The notes below the pieces were generated by a model, which ran no database searches, was not told the DNA's origin, and worked only from the letters and a program-made list of their open reading frames with translations. From Trichococcus shcherbakoviae (lineage in GTDB: Bacteria > Bacillota > Bacilli > Lactobacillales > Aerococcaceae): a stretch of DNA of 64,000 bases. The stretch's first letter is position 1. Every line of letters begins with the position of its first letter. The stretch is taken from the NCBI RefSeq assembly GCF_963666195.1, contig NZ_OY762653.1, positions 2,344,501 through 2,408,500 of the forward strand. The letters run 5' to 3'. The position numbers were made by a program, and so were the translations under genes. Of the stretch, positions 37,845 through 46,405 are shown piece by piece.

Positions 37845-39548
37845 ATAACGAGGAATGCAAAAAACATTGATATAAAAGGAATTTTCTGGCTATTCCTATT
37901 GAATTTCCGCACTTTCCACGTTATAATTATAACGTGGAAAGGCGTGATTTTATGAGTTTAGTATATGTAACCAACAAGAAGAACGGCACTACCTATGTTT
38001 ACGAATCAACCAACTATTGGGATAAAGAAAAGAAACAGTCGCGCAGCAAGCGTGTCTGCATAGGAAAACTGGACGAAGCTGGGAACCTGGTTCCCTCTAA
38101 GCGATTGGCTATGCCGCCGGCATTAGCACCTGCAAAGCAAGGGCCGGTACCATCCACCGTCATGAAACGAAGCTTCTACGGAGCGACCTATCTGTTTGAC
38201 AAAATCGGAGAACTGCTTGGTGTTACAGCCGATCTAAAAGCTTGCTTTCCTGAAAGCTATAAGCAGATACTCTCGATTGCCTACTTCTTGATTTTGGAAG
38301 ATCGCAATACGATGCTTCGTTTTCCAAAGTGGGATCGCACCCATTCCCATCCTTACGGCAGCTGTATTCCCTCGCAAAGAAGCAGCGATCTGTTTGCCTC
38401 GGTTACGGAAGAAGCTAAAAATCGTTTTTTCAGCCTGCAGGCTAAGCGACGGACGGAGAATGAATATTGGGCTTATGATACTACCAGTGTTTCCTCCTAT
38501 TCAGAGTCTCTTAAGCAAGTCAAATACGGTATCAACAAGGACCACGATCCGCTTGCGCAGATCAATCTTGCTTTGTTGTTTGGTGAAGAATCTGGCTTAC
38601 CGTTTTACTACCGCAAGTTAGCAGGCAATATAAGCGATGTCAAAACAGTGAAGCACTTGCTTGCCGATCTAGGCAATCTTGGTTTTAGCAAGGTCAAACT
38701 CGTAATGGACCGAGGGTTTTACAGCAAGGAAAATATCGATGCCTTGTACCAAAATCATTTGAAATTTTTGATGGCCACAAAAGTATCCCTGAAATACGTG
38801 CAGGAAGAACTGAACAAGGTTCGAGATAACATCCGCACACGCGCTAATTACAATGCCAGCTACCAACTTTACAGCCATACTGCAACGATAGACTGGGAGT
38901 ATTCACAGAAACGCCCGTACAAAGGCGATGTGATTGAAGGGAAACGGCGGATGTACCTGCATCTTTATTTTAGCGGTGAAAAAGCACTGGAGCACGAGAA
39001 CCGTTTCAATGCGCTTCTTGATCGGCTCGAAGCAGAACTAGTTTCCGGGAACCGCAAAGCAGAACACGAAAAGCAGTACGCTAAATACTTCGAAATCACT
39101 TCAACACCAAAACGCGGGACAAAGGTAACCCCAAAACAAAAAGCCATTACCCAAGCGGAAAAAGACTACGGATTCTTTGCCCTCATCAGCAATGAAATCA
39201 AGGATCCCATCGCCGCTTTAGATTTGTACCGTAACAAAGACATCGTTGAGAAAGCCTTTGGAAATCTTAAAGAGCGGTTGAATTTACGGCGCACAGCCGT
39301 TTCATCAGAAAGTTCGCTTGAAGGAAAATTATTCGTGCAGTTTATTGCATTGATCTATTTATCGTACATCAAAAAGCAGATGTCCGAAAAAGGGCTGTAT
39401 AAAAATTATACGATGCAGGAATTACTGGACGAATTGGATGTCATTGAGGCATTTGAAAATCCAGGCAGTGCAGTGCGAGTGGGTGAGATTACGAAGAAGC
39501 AGTCGCAATTATATAACACCTTAGGTGTTGTGCCCCCGACCACGTTAT
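37845..39548 (+). mobile_element. IS1634-like insertion sequence
   Basis: About 1.7 kb. Proposed ends are ATAACGAGG (left) and CCACGTTAT (right), flanked on both sides by AATT as target duplication. An alternative left end is ATAACGTGG at 37929, inside a perfect 30-base palindrome (37912-37941); the sequence there reads CCACGTTAT-AATT-ATAACGTGG, as if a right end and a left end met across the same target. One transposase gene. The element lies inside a small secreted-peptide gene. Confidence 0.7.
37912..37941. repeat. Perfect 30-base palindrome at the IS left end
   Basis: CTTTCCACGTTATAA and its exact reverse complement meet at 37926/37927, directly before the transposase start. It could be an operator, a protective hairpin, or an end-to-end IS junction. 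Confidence 0.8.
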
Positions 39549-39550
39549 AA
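37952..39550 (+). CDS. IS1634-family (IS4-type DDE) transposase
   Basis: Cuts and joins the ends of its own IS. 532 residues. The DDE core is visible: YDTTSVSSYS (first Asp), KLVMDRGFYSKENIDAL (second Asp) and KDIVEKAFGNLKERL (Glu, in the Y/I..K.E...LK type motif). The ATG follows GGAAAGG; an upstream frame start (37934) lies inside the palindrome. The stop codon is formed at the very right end of the element. Intact, so the element may still move. Confidence 0.88.
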   Translation: MSLVYVTNKKNGTTYVYESTNYWDKEKKQSRSKRVCIGKLDEAGNLVPSKRLAMPPALAPAKQGPVPSTVMKRSFYGATYLFDKIGELLGVTADLKACFPESYKQILSIAYFLILEDRNTMLRFPKWDRTHSHPYGSCIPSQRSSDLFASVTEEAKNRFFSLQAKRRTENEYWAYDTTSVSSYSESLKQVKYGINKDHDPLAQINLALLFGEESGLPFYYRKLAGNISDVKTVKHLLADLGNLGFSKVKLVMDRGFYSKENIDALYQNHLKFLMATKVSLKYVQEELNKVRDNIRTRANYNASYQLYSHTATIDWEYSQKRPYKGDVIEGKRRMYLHLYFSGEKALEHENRFNALLDRLEAELVSGNRKAEHEKQYAKYFEITSTPKRGTKVTPKQKAITQAEKDYGFFALISNEIKDPIAALDLYRNKDIVEKAFGNLKERLNLRRTAVSSESSLEGKLFVQFIALIYLSYIKKQMSEKGLYKNYTMQELLDELDVIEAFENPGSAVRVGEITKKQSQLYNTLGVVPPTTL

Positions 39551-39719
39551 TTTTTTGGGAATCTAGGATATTAGTGGAATATTTTGCTGGCGCTTTTGCC
39601 ACTTGTTCATGCTGAATATCTTTGCTGGATAGGTTGTCAGCGGTAGTTAAATCCTTTAAAATGAAACTACTGCTACCCAGTACTCCTAGGACTAAGGACA
39701 AAACAATAAACTTTTTCAT
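39545..39719 (-). pseudogene. Small secreted-peptide gene cut by the IS (candidate pheromone precursor)
   Basis: Starts MKKFIVLSLVLGVLGSSS, a clear signal sequence, after a GGGGTAG-type site, and runs divergent to an HTH-TPR regulator. The first 56 residues (to ILDSQK) are native; the frame then enters the IS and reads a further ~20 foreign residues to 39489. Removing the IS and one AATT joins it to 37840 and below and gives ...DSQKIYTGMKVICFGL followed by a stop, 68 residues in all. A small secreted protein beside an RRNPP-type regulator is the usual layout for a quorum-sensing peptide. Function inferred; the mature peptide cannot be told. Confidence 0.6.
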
Positions 39720-39830
39720 GATAGCTACCCCTTTTCTAAAAAAATATTTTCCTTGATAGTTACATTATAAAGTAGATAAATGCAATTTGATCCAATTAGT
39801 CGTATAATACTTTTAAAAACAAGGAAGAAG

Positions 39831-40742
39831 ATGCCTGTGAAAAAAGATTTCGGAGATGTTTTTAAAGAAATCAGGATAGATAGAGGTTATTCTCAACAGT
39901 ATGTCGCAGAAGGCATTATGGGGCAATCTGCCTATTCTAAAATAGAGAGAAATGAAATAGAACCTACTTTTCGAAAATGGTTGGCGATCCTTGAAAAACT
40001 GAATATATCAGTGGAGGAGCTCCGTTACATATTGAATAAAGAAAGTTTGACCATAAAAGAAAAGCTGATCAATGAATTTTTCTCATTGAAGTATAATCAC
40101 CATGATGATTTGCAATTGCTTAAAAATGAGATTCTTGCGTATTTAAAAGAAGAGGAAGACTATTTGTTAAGAAATCTTTACTACGCATGTGAAAGTTTGA
40201 TTGCTTTAAATACAACCCAAAACGTTGAGGAAGCACAAGTGTTTGCCAAAAAAAAATGGGAGCGGTTGGAAAAGTTTGATAGGTGGTATTTACTGGATAT
40301 CCGATTAATAAACTACATTTTATTTATTTTCCCGATTGATGTAGCCGTGAACATTGGTGAAAGAGTAATCCAACAATTAGAACCTTACCAGAATCTGAAG
40401 GAAGCTGAAGTTCTATTGAACAATGTGGATATCAATTTGGCTATTTTACTGATCGATGACAAGAAATATCCGGAAGCTCTTGCCTACTTGGGAAAAGTTA
40501 TTCCTTTATGCAAGAAATATCAAAAATATAATCAACTAGCAATTGCCTATTCCAGAAAAGGGATCATCTTACAAAAAACAGGGAAAATTGATGAAGGCTC
40601 CGAGTACATAAAGAAGGCTTACGCTATCTTGAACGCGATTGAAGACACAAAGTTGTTAAGCGAATTAGAAAAAGAACTTTCGTATTATTTGGATATTGAA
40701 GACAAAGGCCCGCTTCAGCTAGAGATTTCGCCGCAGGAATAG
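39831..40742 (+). CDS. HTH-TPR regulator of the Rgg/PlcR (RRNPP) type
   Basis: N-terminal XRE helix-turn-helix at about residues 6-60 (FGDVFKEIRIDRGYSQQYVAEGI) and a long helical C-terminal region with TPR-like repeats (EALAYLGKVIPLCKKYQKYNQLAIAYSRKGIIL). About 303 residues, as in PlcR/Rgg. Such regulators bind re-imported peptides through the TPR part. The ATG is chosen after AAGGAAG; the earlier ATG at 39780 precedes a TATAAT (39803-39808) and is unlikely. Divergent to the broken peptide gene, whose product may have been its signal. Confidence 0.8.
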   Translation: MPVKKDFGDVFKEIRIDRGYSQQYVAEGIMGQSAYSKIERNEIEPTFRKWLAILEKLNISVEELRYILNKESLTIKEKLINEFFSLKYNHHDDLQLLKNEILAYLKEEEDYLLRNLYYACESLIALNTTQNVEEAQVFAKKKWERLEKFDRWYLLDIRLINYILFIFPIDVAVNIGERVIQQLEPYQNLKEAEVLLNNVDINLAILLIDDKKYPEALAYLGKVIPLCKKYQKYNQLAIAYSRKGIILQKTGKIDEGSEYIKKAYAILNAIEDTKLLSELEKELSYYLDIEDKGPLQLEISPQE

Positions 40743-40789
40743 GGCGCTCCGCCTTAGCATTTTTTATAACATCTGCTCAGAAAACACAA

Positions 40790-40828
40790 AAAATCGGCTA
40801 TCCAGATCAAATGGATAGCCGATTTTTT
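40790..40828 (+). terminator. Terminator after the HTH-TPR regulator
   Basis: Stem AAAAAATCGGCTATCCA / TGGATAGCCGATTTTTT. Confidence 0.88.
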
Positions 40829-40960
40829 GTGCGCTCGATTCACCAGAACCGTCTAAGAGCAAAAATTTCCTTTCGGCCCGGCAGGTAGCTATAATAAGTT
40901 TGTACATGATTATAAAAAGTTAGTGCGCAACGCTTGGACATCCAGAAGGAGGAATGGAAT

Positions 40961-41536
40961 ATGGCTGAAATCAGTATTTTTGGCAAAGGGAACATGGGAA
41001 GTGCAATAGGGGGAAATTTTGAGGCCGCCGGGAATCAAGTAACGTACATAACTAAGGATACAGTCATTGAGAAATTTGGGGATATCGTGGTTCTGTCGGT
41101 TCCGTATCCGGCTATTGCCGGAATATTGGCTGCCCATCGCGACCTGTTTGCCGGGAAGATCGTCATCGATATCACCAATCCATTGAATTTTGAGACATTC
41201 GACAGCCTTGTTGTGCCGACCGACAGCTCAGCCGCAGCTGAGATCGCCAAAGAAATACCGGATGCTTCTGTCGTCAAAGCCTTCAACACGAATTTCGCCG
41301 CCACACTTGCGACGAAGAAAGTGGCAGGCGCCCACCCAACGACAGTGTTGTTGGCATCCGACGACAAGGAAGCCAAGGATAAACTGGTTGCCGCATTGGA
41401 GGGCAGCGGCCTGGCCTTCATCGATGCCGGCTTGCTGAAACGGGCCCGCGAGCTCGAAGCAATGGGCTTCCTACAGATTTCGCTCGCTGCTGCCGATAAA
41501 ATCAGCTGGACGGGTGGTTTCGGCATCTTCCATTAA
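40961..41536 (+). CDS. NADP-binding oxidoreductase, F420-dependent NADP reductase-like
   Basis: Rossmann protein of the family annotated as NADPH:F420 oxidoreductase / NADP oxidoreductase. N-terminal dinucleotide motif ISIFGKGNMGSAIGGNF, then DIVVLSVPYPA and ITNPLNF. 192 residues, with a short C-terminal part and no separate dimerisation domain. ATG after AAGGAGG (40946-40952). Lactic acid bacteria do not make F420, so the true substrate is unknown; many have such orphan family members. Monocistronic. Confidence 0.8.
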   Translation: MAEISIFGKGNMGSAIGGNFEAAGNQVTYITKDTVIEKFGDIVVLSVPYPAIAGILAAHRDLFAGKIVIDITNPLNFETFDSLVVPTDSSAAAEIAKEIPDASVVKAFNTNFAATLATKKVAGAHPTTVLLASDDKEAKDKLVAALEGSGLAFIDAGLLKRARELEAMGFLQISLAAADKISWTGGFGIFH

Positions 41537-41566
41537 ACATCTAACCAACACTGATAATATACGCAA

Positions 41567-41606
41567 AAAAGATCAGATACCCGCGAAGGATATCCGATCT
41601 TTTTGC
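41567..41606 (+). terminator. Terminator after the oxidoreductase
   Basis: Imperfect stem AAAAAGATC...GATCTTTTT with inner pairing ATACCC/GGATAT. Confidence 0.65.
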
Positions 41607-41617
41607 GTTTGAAATGA

Positions 41618-41690
41618 CGGCCCTAAGAAGAATTGAACTTCCGACACCTCGTTTAGGAAACGAGTGCTCTATCCGCTGAGCTATAGGACC
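41618..41690 (-). tRNA. tRNA-Arg (anticodon CCT)
   Basis: On the - strand: acceptor GGTCCTA pairs with TAGGGCC (one G-T), D arm GCTCAGCGGATAGAGC, anticodon stem CTCGT/ACGAG with loop TTCCTAA giving anticodon CCT (codon AGG), T arm with GTTCAATTC. 73 bases; CCA is not encoded. Confidence 0.93.
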
Positions 41691-41804
41691 AACAGAACAC
41701 TATTCATTGTATCACTTAATGCGTGCAATTTCCATACCTATCTGAAAAAATTCCCGGGAGTCAGCGGAAAGCATAAAAAGGGCAGCCAATCAGCTGCCCG
41801 AAAC

Positions 41805-42071
41805 TCATTCGTTTTCCAACGCGTCAATGCGCGCTTCCAAATCGGAAACGGTACCCCTAAGCTCAGCGATTTCCGCTTGCAGACTCTCGATGTCGGCAGG
41901 CCGGACTTCACCGTTCGATATGCCACTCATCTGTTGGAAGATGAAGGTGAGGCCAAAAATTAATATGACTGCCCCAAAAATATACAGCCAACTCTTGCTG
42001 GACGGCTTTTCCGGTTCCACTGCATGCGAAACCTCCTCGAGCTGCTCCATCGTTTTTTTTCGATCGATCAC
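41805..42071 (-). CDS. Small membrane protein with C-terminal coiled coil
   Basis: Unrecognised. From the likely GTG start (after CAGGGTG) it is about 88 residues: a charged N-terminus (TMEQLEEVSHAVEPEKPSSK), one membrane segment (WLYIFGAVILIFGLTFIFQQ) and a short heptad-rich tail (IESLQAEIAELRGTVSDLEARIDALE) that should form a coiled coil outside or inside the membrane. A TATAAT lies at about 42117-42122 on this strand, so the longer frame reaching 42344 is not translated. An ATG at 42050 is the other possible start. Confidence 0.6.
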   Translation of the reverse strand: MIDRKKTMEQLEEVSHAVEPEKPSSKSWLYIFGAVILIFGLTFIFQQMSGISNGEVRPADIESLQAEIAELRGTVSDLEARIDALENE

Positions 42072-42179
42072 GGTAAACACCCTGCTTTCGTGAAGACTTG
42101 TCTGACTCTCTATCCACATTATAGCCCATCCAAAATCAGAACAAAAGCAATGTACTGCCGCGCTAGGAAAAATTAAGAA

Positions 42180-42360
42180 ACCGTTTTCTGAATCGCAGTG
42201 GGACCTCCGGCGAGAGGGTCGCTCGCCGGATGTGTGGTTACCGGTAAAAGTTTTCCTTCGATGAGGGAATGTTGGCCGGAGGTGAGACATCAGTGGCACG
42301 CTTTTCTTCGGGGAGCGTACCCTTGTCGGAGCTGACGCACCCATCTAGCCGCCAGCCCGG
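42180..42360. repeat. CTCCGG-type repeats between membrane-protein and pepS genes
   Basis: Degenerate GC-rich inverted units (CTCCGGCGAGAGGGTCGCTCGCCGGA; GGCCGGAGGTGAGAC; GTCGGAGCTGACG) of the family also present at 2.8, 44.0, 50.9 and 57.0 kb. Confidence 0.55.
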
Positions 42361-42378
42361 CGAAAGCCCCCAACAACA

Positions 42379-42408
42379 CAAAAAGCCTCCCGTCCCCGGG
42401 AGGCCACA
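42379..42408. terminator. pepS terminator
   Basis: Stem GCCTCCCG / CGGGAGGC with A-run on the distal side, just beyond the - strand stop. Confidence 0.75.
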
Positions 42409-42417
42409 CTCATAAAA

Positions 42418-43662
42418 TTAGAACGCCCAATCCCCATTGCGGAAGATCGGCATAACCGATCCGTCCTTGCGGATTCCATCGATATTCATATCCGCGGACC
42501 CGATCATGAAGTCCACGTGCGTAGTCGAACGGTTCAAGCCGGCTGTTGCCAACTCTTCTTGCGTCATTTCAGTACCGCCAACAACACTTGATGCGTAAGC
42601 GGAGCCCAGCGCCAAGTGGTTCGAAGCATTTTCGTCGAACAGGGTGTTGAAGAAGACGATGCCGGATTGCGAGATCGGAGACGGATCCGGAACCAAGGCG
42701 ACTTCGCCGAGGCTACGTCCGCCGTCGTTTTCTTCGACCAATCGGCGGATCGTTTCTTCGCCTTTTTCAGCGGAGACTTCGGTCACTTGACCGTTCTCGA
42801 AGCGGAAGGTCATGCCGTCGATGATGTTGCCGGCGTAGCTCAGCGGTTTCGTCGATTTCACAACACCGTCGATGCGGCGGAAATCAGGCGCGCTGAACAC
42901 TTCCTCGGTAGGCATGTTGGCGATGAACTTTTCGTTCTGCGCGTTCACGCTGCCGGCGCTTTCCCAGACGTGGTTGGCTGGCATGCCGACCGTCAAATCG
43001 GTTCCGTTTGGCGCTGTGTAGTGCAGCGTGTCGAATTGCTCGGCATTCAGAACGTCGGCTTTCGACAACAAGCGCGCTTCATGCGCATCCCAGGCAGCAA
43101 CCGGGTCGGCTTCGTAGACGCGGCAAGTTTTGAAGATTTCGTTCCACAAAGCGTCGACTTGTTCCTCTTCGGTAGCCAGATCAGGGAAGACTTTCGCCGC
43201 CCATTTCGCGCCGGCTGCGGCAGCGACGGTCCAGCTCACTTTGTTGGCTTGGGTCGCGGTGCGTTGCGCATCGAAGGCGACGTTATTCGCTTTTTGCACA
43301 GCAGATAATTTCTTGCCGTCGACGCCGTTCAGAGCATCCGGATCGGCCGAGCGGACAGAAAGGCGGCTCGCTTTCTTTTCGATCATGTCGAGACTTTCAT
43401 CGACTTTGTATTGCGGGATATTCGTCATTCTCTCCTCGGACGTATGCAGATACGTTTCGCGGGTGACGAAATCGTCGGTCCACTTGACGATGACTTCCTC
43501 GGCGCCCAGCGCGTAGGCTTCCTTGGTCAACAGACGCGCGAACGGTGCCTGCTCGACGTCGACAGTGATGACGATTGTGTGGCCTTTTTGAACGTTGATC
43601 CCTTTCGAAACCAACAATTTGGCGTATTTTTGTAGATTTTCCTCAAAATTCGGTAATACCAT
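42418..43662 (-). CDS. pepS: Aminopeptidase PepS (M29 family)
   Basis: Cytoplasmic metallo-aminopeptidase that trims peptides, important for amino-acid supply in lactic acid bacteria. Family M29 features: the N-terminal domain (LPNFEENLQKYAKLLVSKGINVQKG), TDLTVGMP, the metal-ligand region FRFENGQVTEVSAEKGEE, LGEVALVPDPSPISQSG, and HLALGSAY with HVDFMIGS at the C-terminal active site. 414 residues, normal. The start follows TAGGAG; seven upstream codons of the frame lack a site. Monocistronic. Confidence 0.93.
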   Translation of the reverse strand: MVLPNFEENLQKYAKLLVSKGINVQKGHTIVITVDVEQAPFARLLTKEAYALGAEEVIVKWTDDFVTRETYLHTSEERMTNIPQYKVDESLDMIEKKASRLSVRSADPDALNGVDGKKLSAVQKANNVAFDAQRTATQANKVSWTVAAAAGAKWAAKVFPDLATEEEQVDALWNEIFKTCRVYEADPVAAWDAHEARLLSKADVLNAEQFDTLHYTAPNGTDLTVGMPANHVWESAGSVNAQNEKFIANMPTEEVFSAPDFRRIDGVVKSTKPLSYAGNIIDGMTFRFENGQVTEVSAEKGEETIRRLVEENDGGRSLGEVALVPDPSPISQSGIVFFNTLFDENASNHLALGSAYASSVVGGTEMTQEELATAGLNRSTTHVDFMIGSADMNIDGIRKDGSVMPIFRNGDWAF

Positions 43663-44220
43663 TGTGTATTCACTCCTAAGCATATAAACGTAATGGCACT
43701 ATCATAGCACAACTTACCTCTAGAGAATAGATAATTCTCTCGTGCATTTGTGCAAAATTGACCCCGGAACGCAAAAAAACTCAGCCGAAGCTGAGCTTTG
43801 TCTATTTAACCTTGGGGGGATTAAACAGAAGCTGGAACCACAAGGGCTCCTGTAATTGATATAAAATCGATTACATGTACTATATTCTCATATGCCACAC
43901 AAGAATGCAATAGATTTTTGTGAGAATGAGCAAATTGGCAAAGGGAACAGGCGGCTGCCGGCGAAGGGTGCCAGACCTCGCTCCTCCGATGAGCATTGGC
44001 TTAGCCGGAGCTGGCGTTCATCATGGGCCGTCACCTCCGACGAGGATCCGCTCGCCGTAGAAGAGGGCGCTGCCCACACTCCCAGCTCCGGCCAGCATTC
44101 TCTCGCAGGAGCAGAGCATATCACCGGAATCCCAACTCCGGTGAGAGAGCGTTCACCGGAGAAACCCAGCCCCCAGCCCTGCAACCCAACAATCGGGTCA
44201 TTTTGTTGTTTTATGCCGCT
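43663..44220. repeat. Intergenic region with CTCCGG-type repeat unit
   Basis: No gene. Holds a small stem CTCAGC/GCTGAG (43780-43795) and, from about 43960 to 44170, GC-rich repeats. The unit 44083-44160 (CAGCTCCGGCCAGCATTC ... CAACTCCGGTGAGAG) is closely matched at 50995-51060 and 51184-51246. Confidence 0.6.
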
Positions 44221-44262
44221 TGGTTAGTTATAATAAAATCAAACAAACGGGTCATTATCCTT
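44192..44262 (+). promoter_or_regulatory. Promoter of the defence pair with direct repeats
   Basis: TATAAT at 44229-44234 lies between two direct repeats, TCGGGTCATTTTGTTG (about 44193) and ACGGGTCATTATCCT (about 44250). AbiEi antitoxins repress their own promoters by binding repeats of this kind, so autoregulation is likely. Confidence 0.5.
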
Positions 44263-44298
44263 TTTCGACACGTTTATTTGATAAAGAGAGGACAGATT

Positions 44299-45036
44299 AT
44301 GACTTCAAAATTGATGATAAGCGAACTGGAAATTTTTCTTAAAAACAATCAACCTGTATCGACTCAACAGCTTTTGGAATTTTACCAGACTTTTGAACCG
44401 GATATAAAAGTTAACACCTTGCGTTGGCGTATTTATCAATTGAAGCAAAATAATGTCCTCTATAGCCCGAGTAGAGGACAATTCGTCTTGCCTGAAAAGC
44501 AGGCATTTCAGCCAGAGCAAACGAAGAGAATGACTGAATTGGCCGAAATGATCCAAGAAAAGTATCCTTATGCTAATTTTTCTGTTTACCCGACTGAATG
44601 GTTGAATGATTTGGCAGATCACATTTACCTGTCCAAAAATGTGATCCTCGAAGTTGATATCGATGCTCTGAAATCTGTTTTTCACTTCCTGAAGCAGCAA
44701 TATCGGAATGTTTATCTCAATCCGGACGAAAAATTTTATGATCTCTATATTTCGCCGCAAGAAGAAAACATTATCCTCAAGAGGCTATATGTGGATGCCC
44801 CCCTGAATCGAATAAATGAGAATTACCATATCCCGAAGCTGGAACAATTATTGGTCGACATTATAATAAACGATCCCATGATTTTACCGATAGGCGCATC
44901 CGAAGTAAAAAAAATCATCACCAACGCCCAGGATAAATACAACTTAAACTACTCAACCATCCTACGGTACGCTAAGAAAAGGCATGTTGAAAAGAAGTTA
45001 ATTCTCTTTGGCCTAATGGAAAAAGAGATAATTTGA
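44299..45036 (+). CDS. AbiEi-like winged-helix regulator (DUF6577-like)
   Basis: 245 residues. N-terminal winged-helix part (FLKNNQPVSTQQLLEFYQTFEPDIKVNTLRWRIYQLKQNNVLYSPSRGQFVLP region) in the style of AbiEi/COG5340 regulators of phage-defence loci, followed by a C-terminal domain (NVILEVDIDALKSVFHFLKQQ; NYHIPKLEQLLVDII). The usual toxin partner AbiEii is missing; the next gene is an AbiC-like membrane protein instead. ATG after AGAGAGGA; the longer frame begins in the repeats. Codons are AT-rich, unlike PepS or flavodoxin, which suggests transfer. Likely the antitoxin or repressor of the pair. Confidence 0.65.
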   Translation: MTSKLMISELEIFLKNNQPVSTQQLLEFYQTFEPDIKVNTLRWRIYQLKQNNVLYSPSRGQFVLPEKQAFQPEQTKRMTELAEMIQEKYPYANFSVYPTEWLNDLADHIYLSKNVILEVDIDALKSVFHFLKQQYRNVYLNPDEKFYDLYISPQEENIILKRLYVDAPLNRINENYHIPKLEQLLVDIIINDPMILPIGASEVKKIITNAQDKYNLNYSTILRYAKKRHVEKKLILFGLMEKEII

Positions 45037-45063
45037 CAGATGGAAGAGGCGAGGTGATTTATA

Positions 45064-46353
45064 TTGAAAATCAAATTTTTGTTTTACATTATGTTTTTAA
45101 TTGTTGCGGGTTGTTCTTTTCTGGCGAAGTCATCTATTGTCTACAAAAATAAACTTGTCCTGTTTCTAGCATGTACATCCATTGCGTCGCTCATAGCTGT
45201 GGATTATGTAAACGCGATAACCAACAAGTTGGGTTCCAACGCCAAATACTTTGAACCTGTATTCTCGTTTTTTAACACAAATTTTGAACCAAACGAAATT
45301 ATTTCGCTGGCTGCACTTGCATTTACACTTATCACCTATCGAGTTAATTCAAACAAAGACAAACTACATCGCGATGATGATAGAGTGGTGAATACTTTCT
45401 TTAAACTCTTGGACATGATAATTGAAAAAAGCAAATCCATCACTGAAAAGGACATAATCGATTTTGTTAACACCATAAAAGAATCTCTAGATGACAAGCC
45501 TTATCACAAGAGTGTTGATGTTCACAAAGCATTCAAATTGATGGGAATATTCCATCTTAACAAAGTTGAAATAAATGGTATGCTGAATCAGAGCGGTGTA
45601 GACGACACTTTGCGTGAAAAAGTAAAACAGTTAACTGCTTCTGATAACAAAGAGGATTATTGGAAGTTTTTGAGTAATCCTCAAATATCAAATGCTCTGA
45701 GTGCGTCCATTTCTCTAAAGAGAAAAGCAACATTTAACCAAAAAGAGTTTGAAACACTCGGAAATATAGGTGTGATGGAACTGCTAAAGCATCATTATAA
45801 AGAGAATGAACTTTTGAACAGACCAATCCGATTTGAACACGCTTTTCAAATCATTGATAACAAAATGTTTGCTAAAAACATGGATAACAATGGCGATTTT
45901 TTTAGACTGTTCCATCGAGCGATAAAGCTAATAAACGATTCCAACATCAAAGACAAAGACAAATACTATGGAATCCTTCGTGCAATGCTACCTGATTACC
46001 TGGTTATATACATTTATTATAATTGCGTGTTTACTTCTAGGGGGCTTGGGTTAGGTGTTCAGTTGATCGGTACGTCCTTTTTCGGTGACGAGAATGACTT
46101 TACATTTAATGAAAAAGGAGACTTGCCTAAATTCACCCAGCATATTCCGATAAAATATCTCGTATTCAAACGACAGGATCCGAAAATCATGATTGAATTG
46201 TTTTCTCAGAAAAAACGCGATGATGGTTACAGTAAAACTAAGTTAAAAGAAGATGCCAGTATCGTCTTTTCCAAGACCGATGTTCAATTCAGAAAAAGTT
46301 TTGACAAAATTCAAATTGCTATTGCAGACATCTCGGAAAATGATATACTTTAG
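45064..46353 (+). CDS. Putative abortive-infection membrane protein (AbiC-like)
   Basis: 429 residues, TTG start after GAGGTGA, 27 bases behind the AbiEi-like gene. Two membrane segments at the N-terminus (about 5-20 and 30-50) and a third hydrophobic stretch near 80-95, then a large cytoplasmic part. Around residue 275-325 it shows FFRLFHRAIKLI...YYGILRAMLPDYLVIYIYYN, the conserved pattern of the putative phage abortive infection (PutAbiC) family. A bulky membrane-anchored effector next to a winged-helix regulator fits an abortive-infection pair. The trigger and killing mode are unknown. Confidence 0.6.
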   Translation: MKIKFLFYIMFLIVAGCSFLAKSSIVYKNKLVLFLACTSIASLIAVDYVNAITNKLGSNAKYFEPVFSFFNTNFEPNEIISLAALAFTLITYRVNSNKDKLHRDDDRVVNTFFKLLDMIIEKSKSITEKDIIDFVNTIKESLDDKPYHKSVDVHKAFKLMGIFHLNKVEINGMLNQSGVDDTLREKVKQLTASDNKEDYWKFLSNPQISNALSASISLKRKATFNQKEFETLGNIGVMELLKHHYKENELLNRPIRFEHAFQIIDNKMFAKNMDNNGDFFRLFHRAIKLINDSNIKDKDKYYGILRAMLPDYLVIYIYYNCVFTSRGLGLGVQLIGTSFFGDENDFTFNEKGDLPKFTQHIPIKYLVFKRQDPKIMIELFSQKKRDDGYSKTKLKEDASIVFSKTDVQFRKSFDKIQIAIADISENDIL

Positions 46354-46405
46354 ATACAGTTGGAGTTTGTCAATTCCCATTAAAAAATTGACGTGATTTT
46401 TACGA

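Noticed and set aside
42616-43308. 230-codon + strand frame over pepS
   Set aside because: Antisense shadow rich in Phe, Arg and Asp; PepS on the other strand is well supported.
44023-44298. N-terminal extension of the AbiEi-like protein
   Set aside because: Arg/Pro/Ser-rich text encoded by the repeat unit and crossing the promoter; the ATG at 44299 has the ribosome site.
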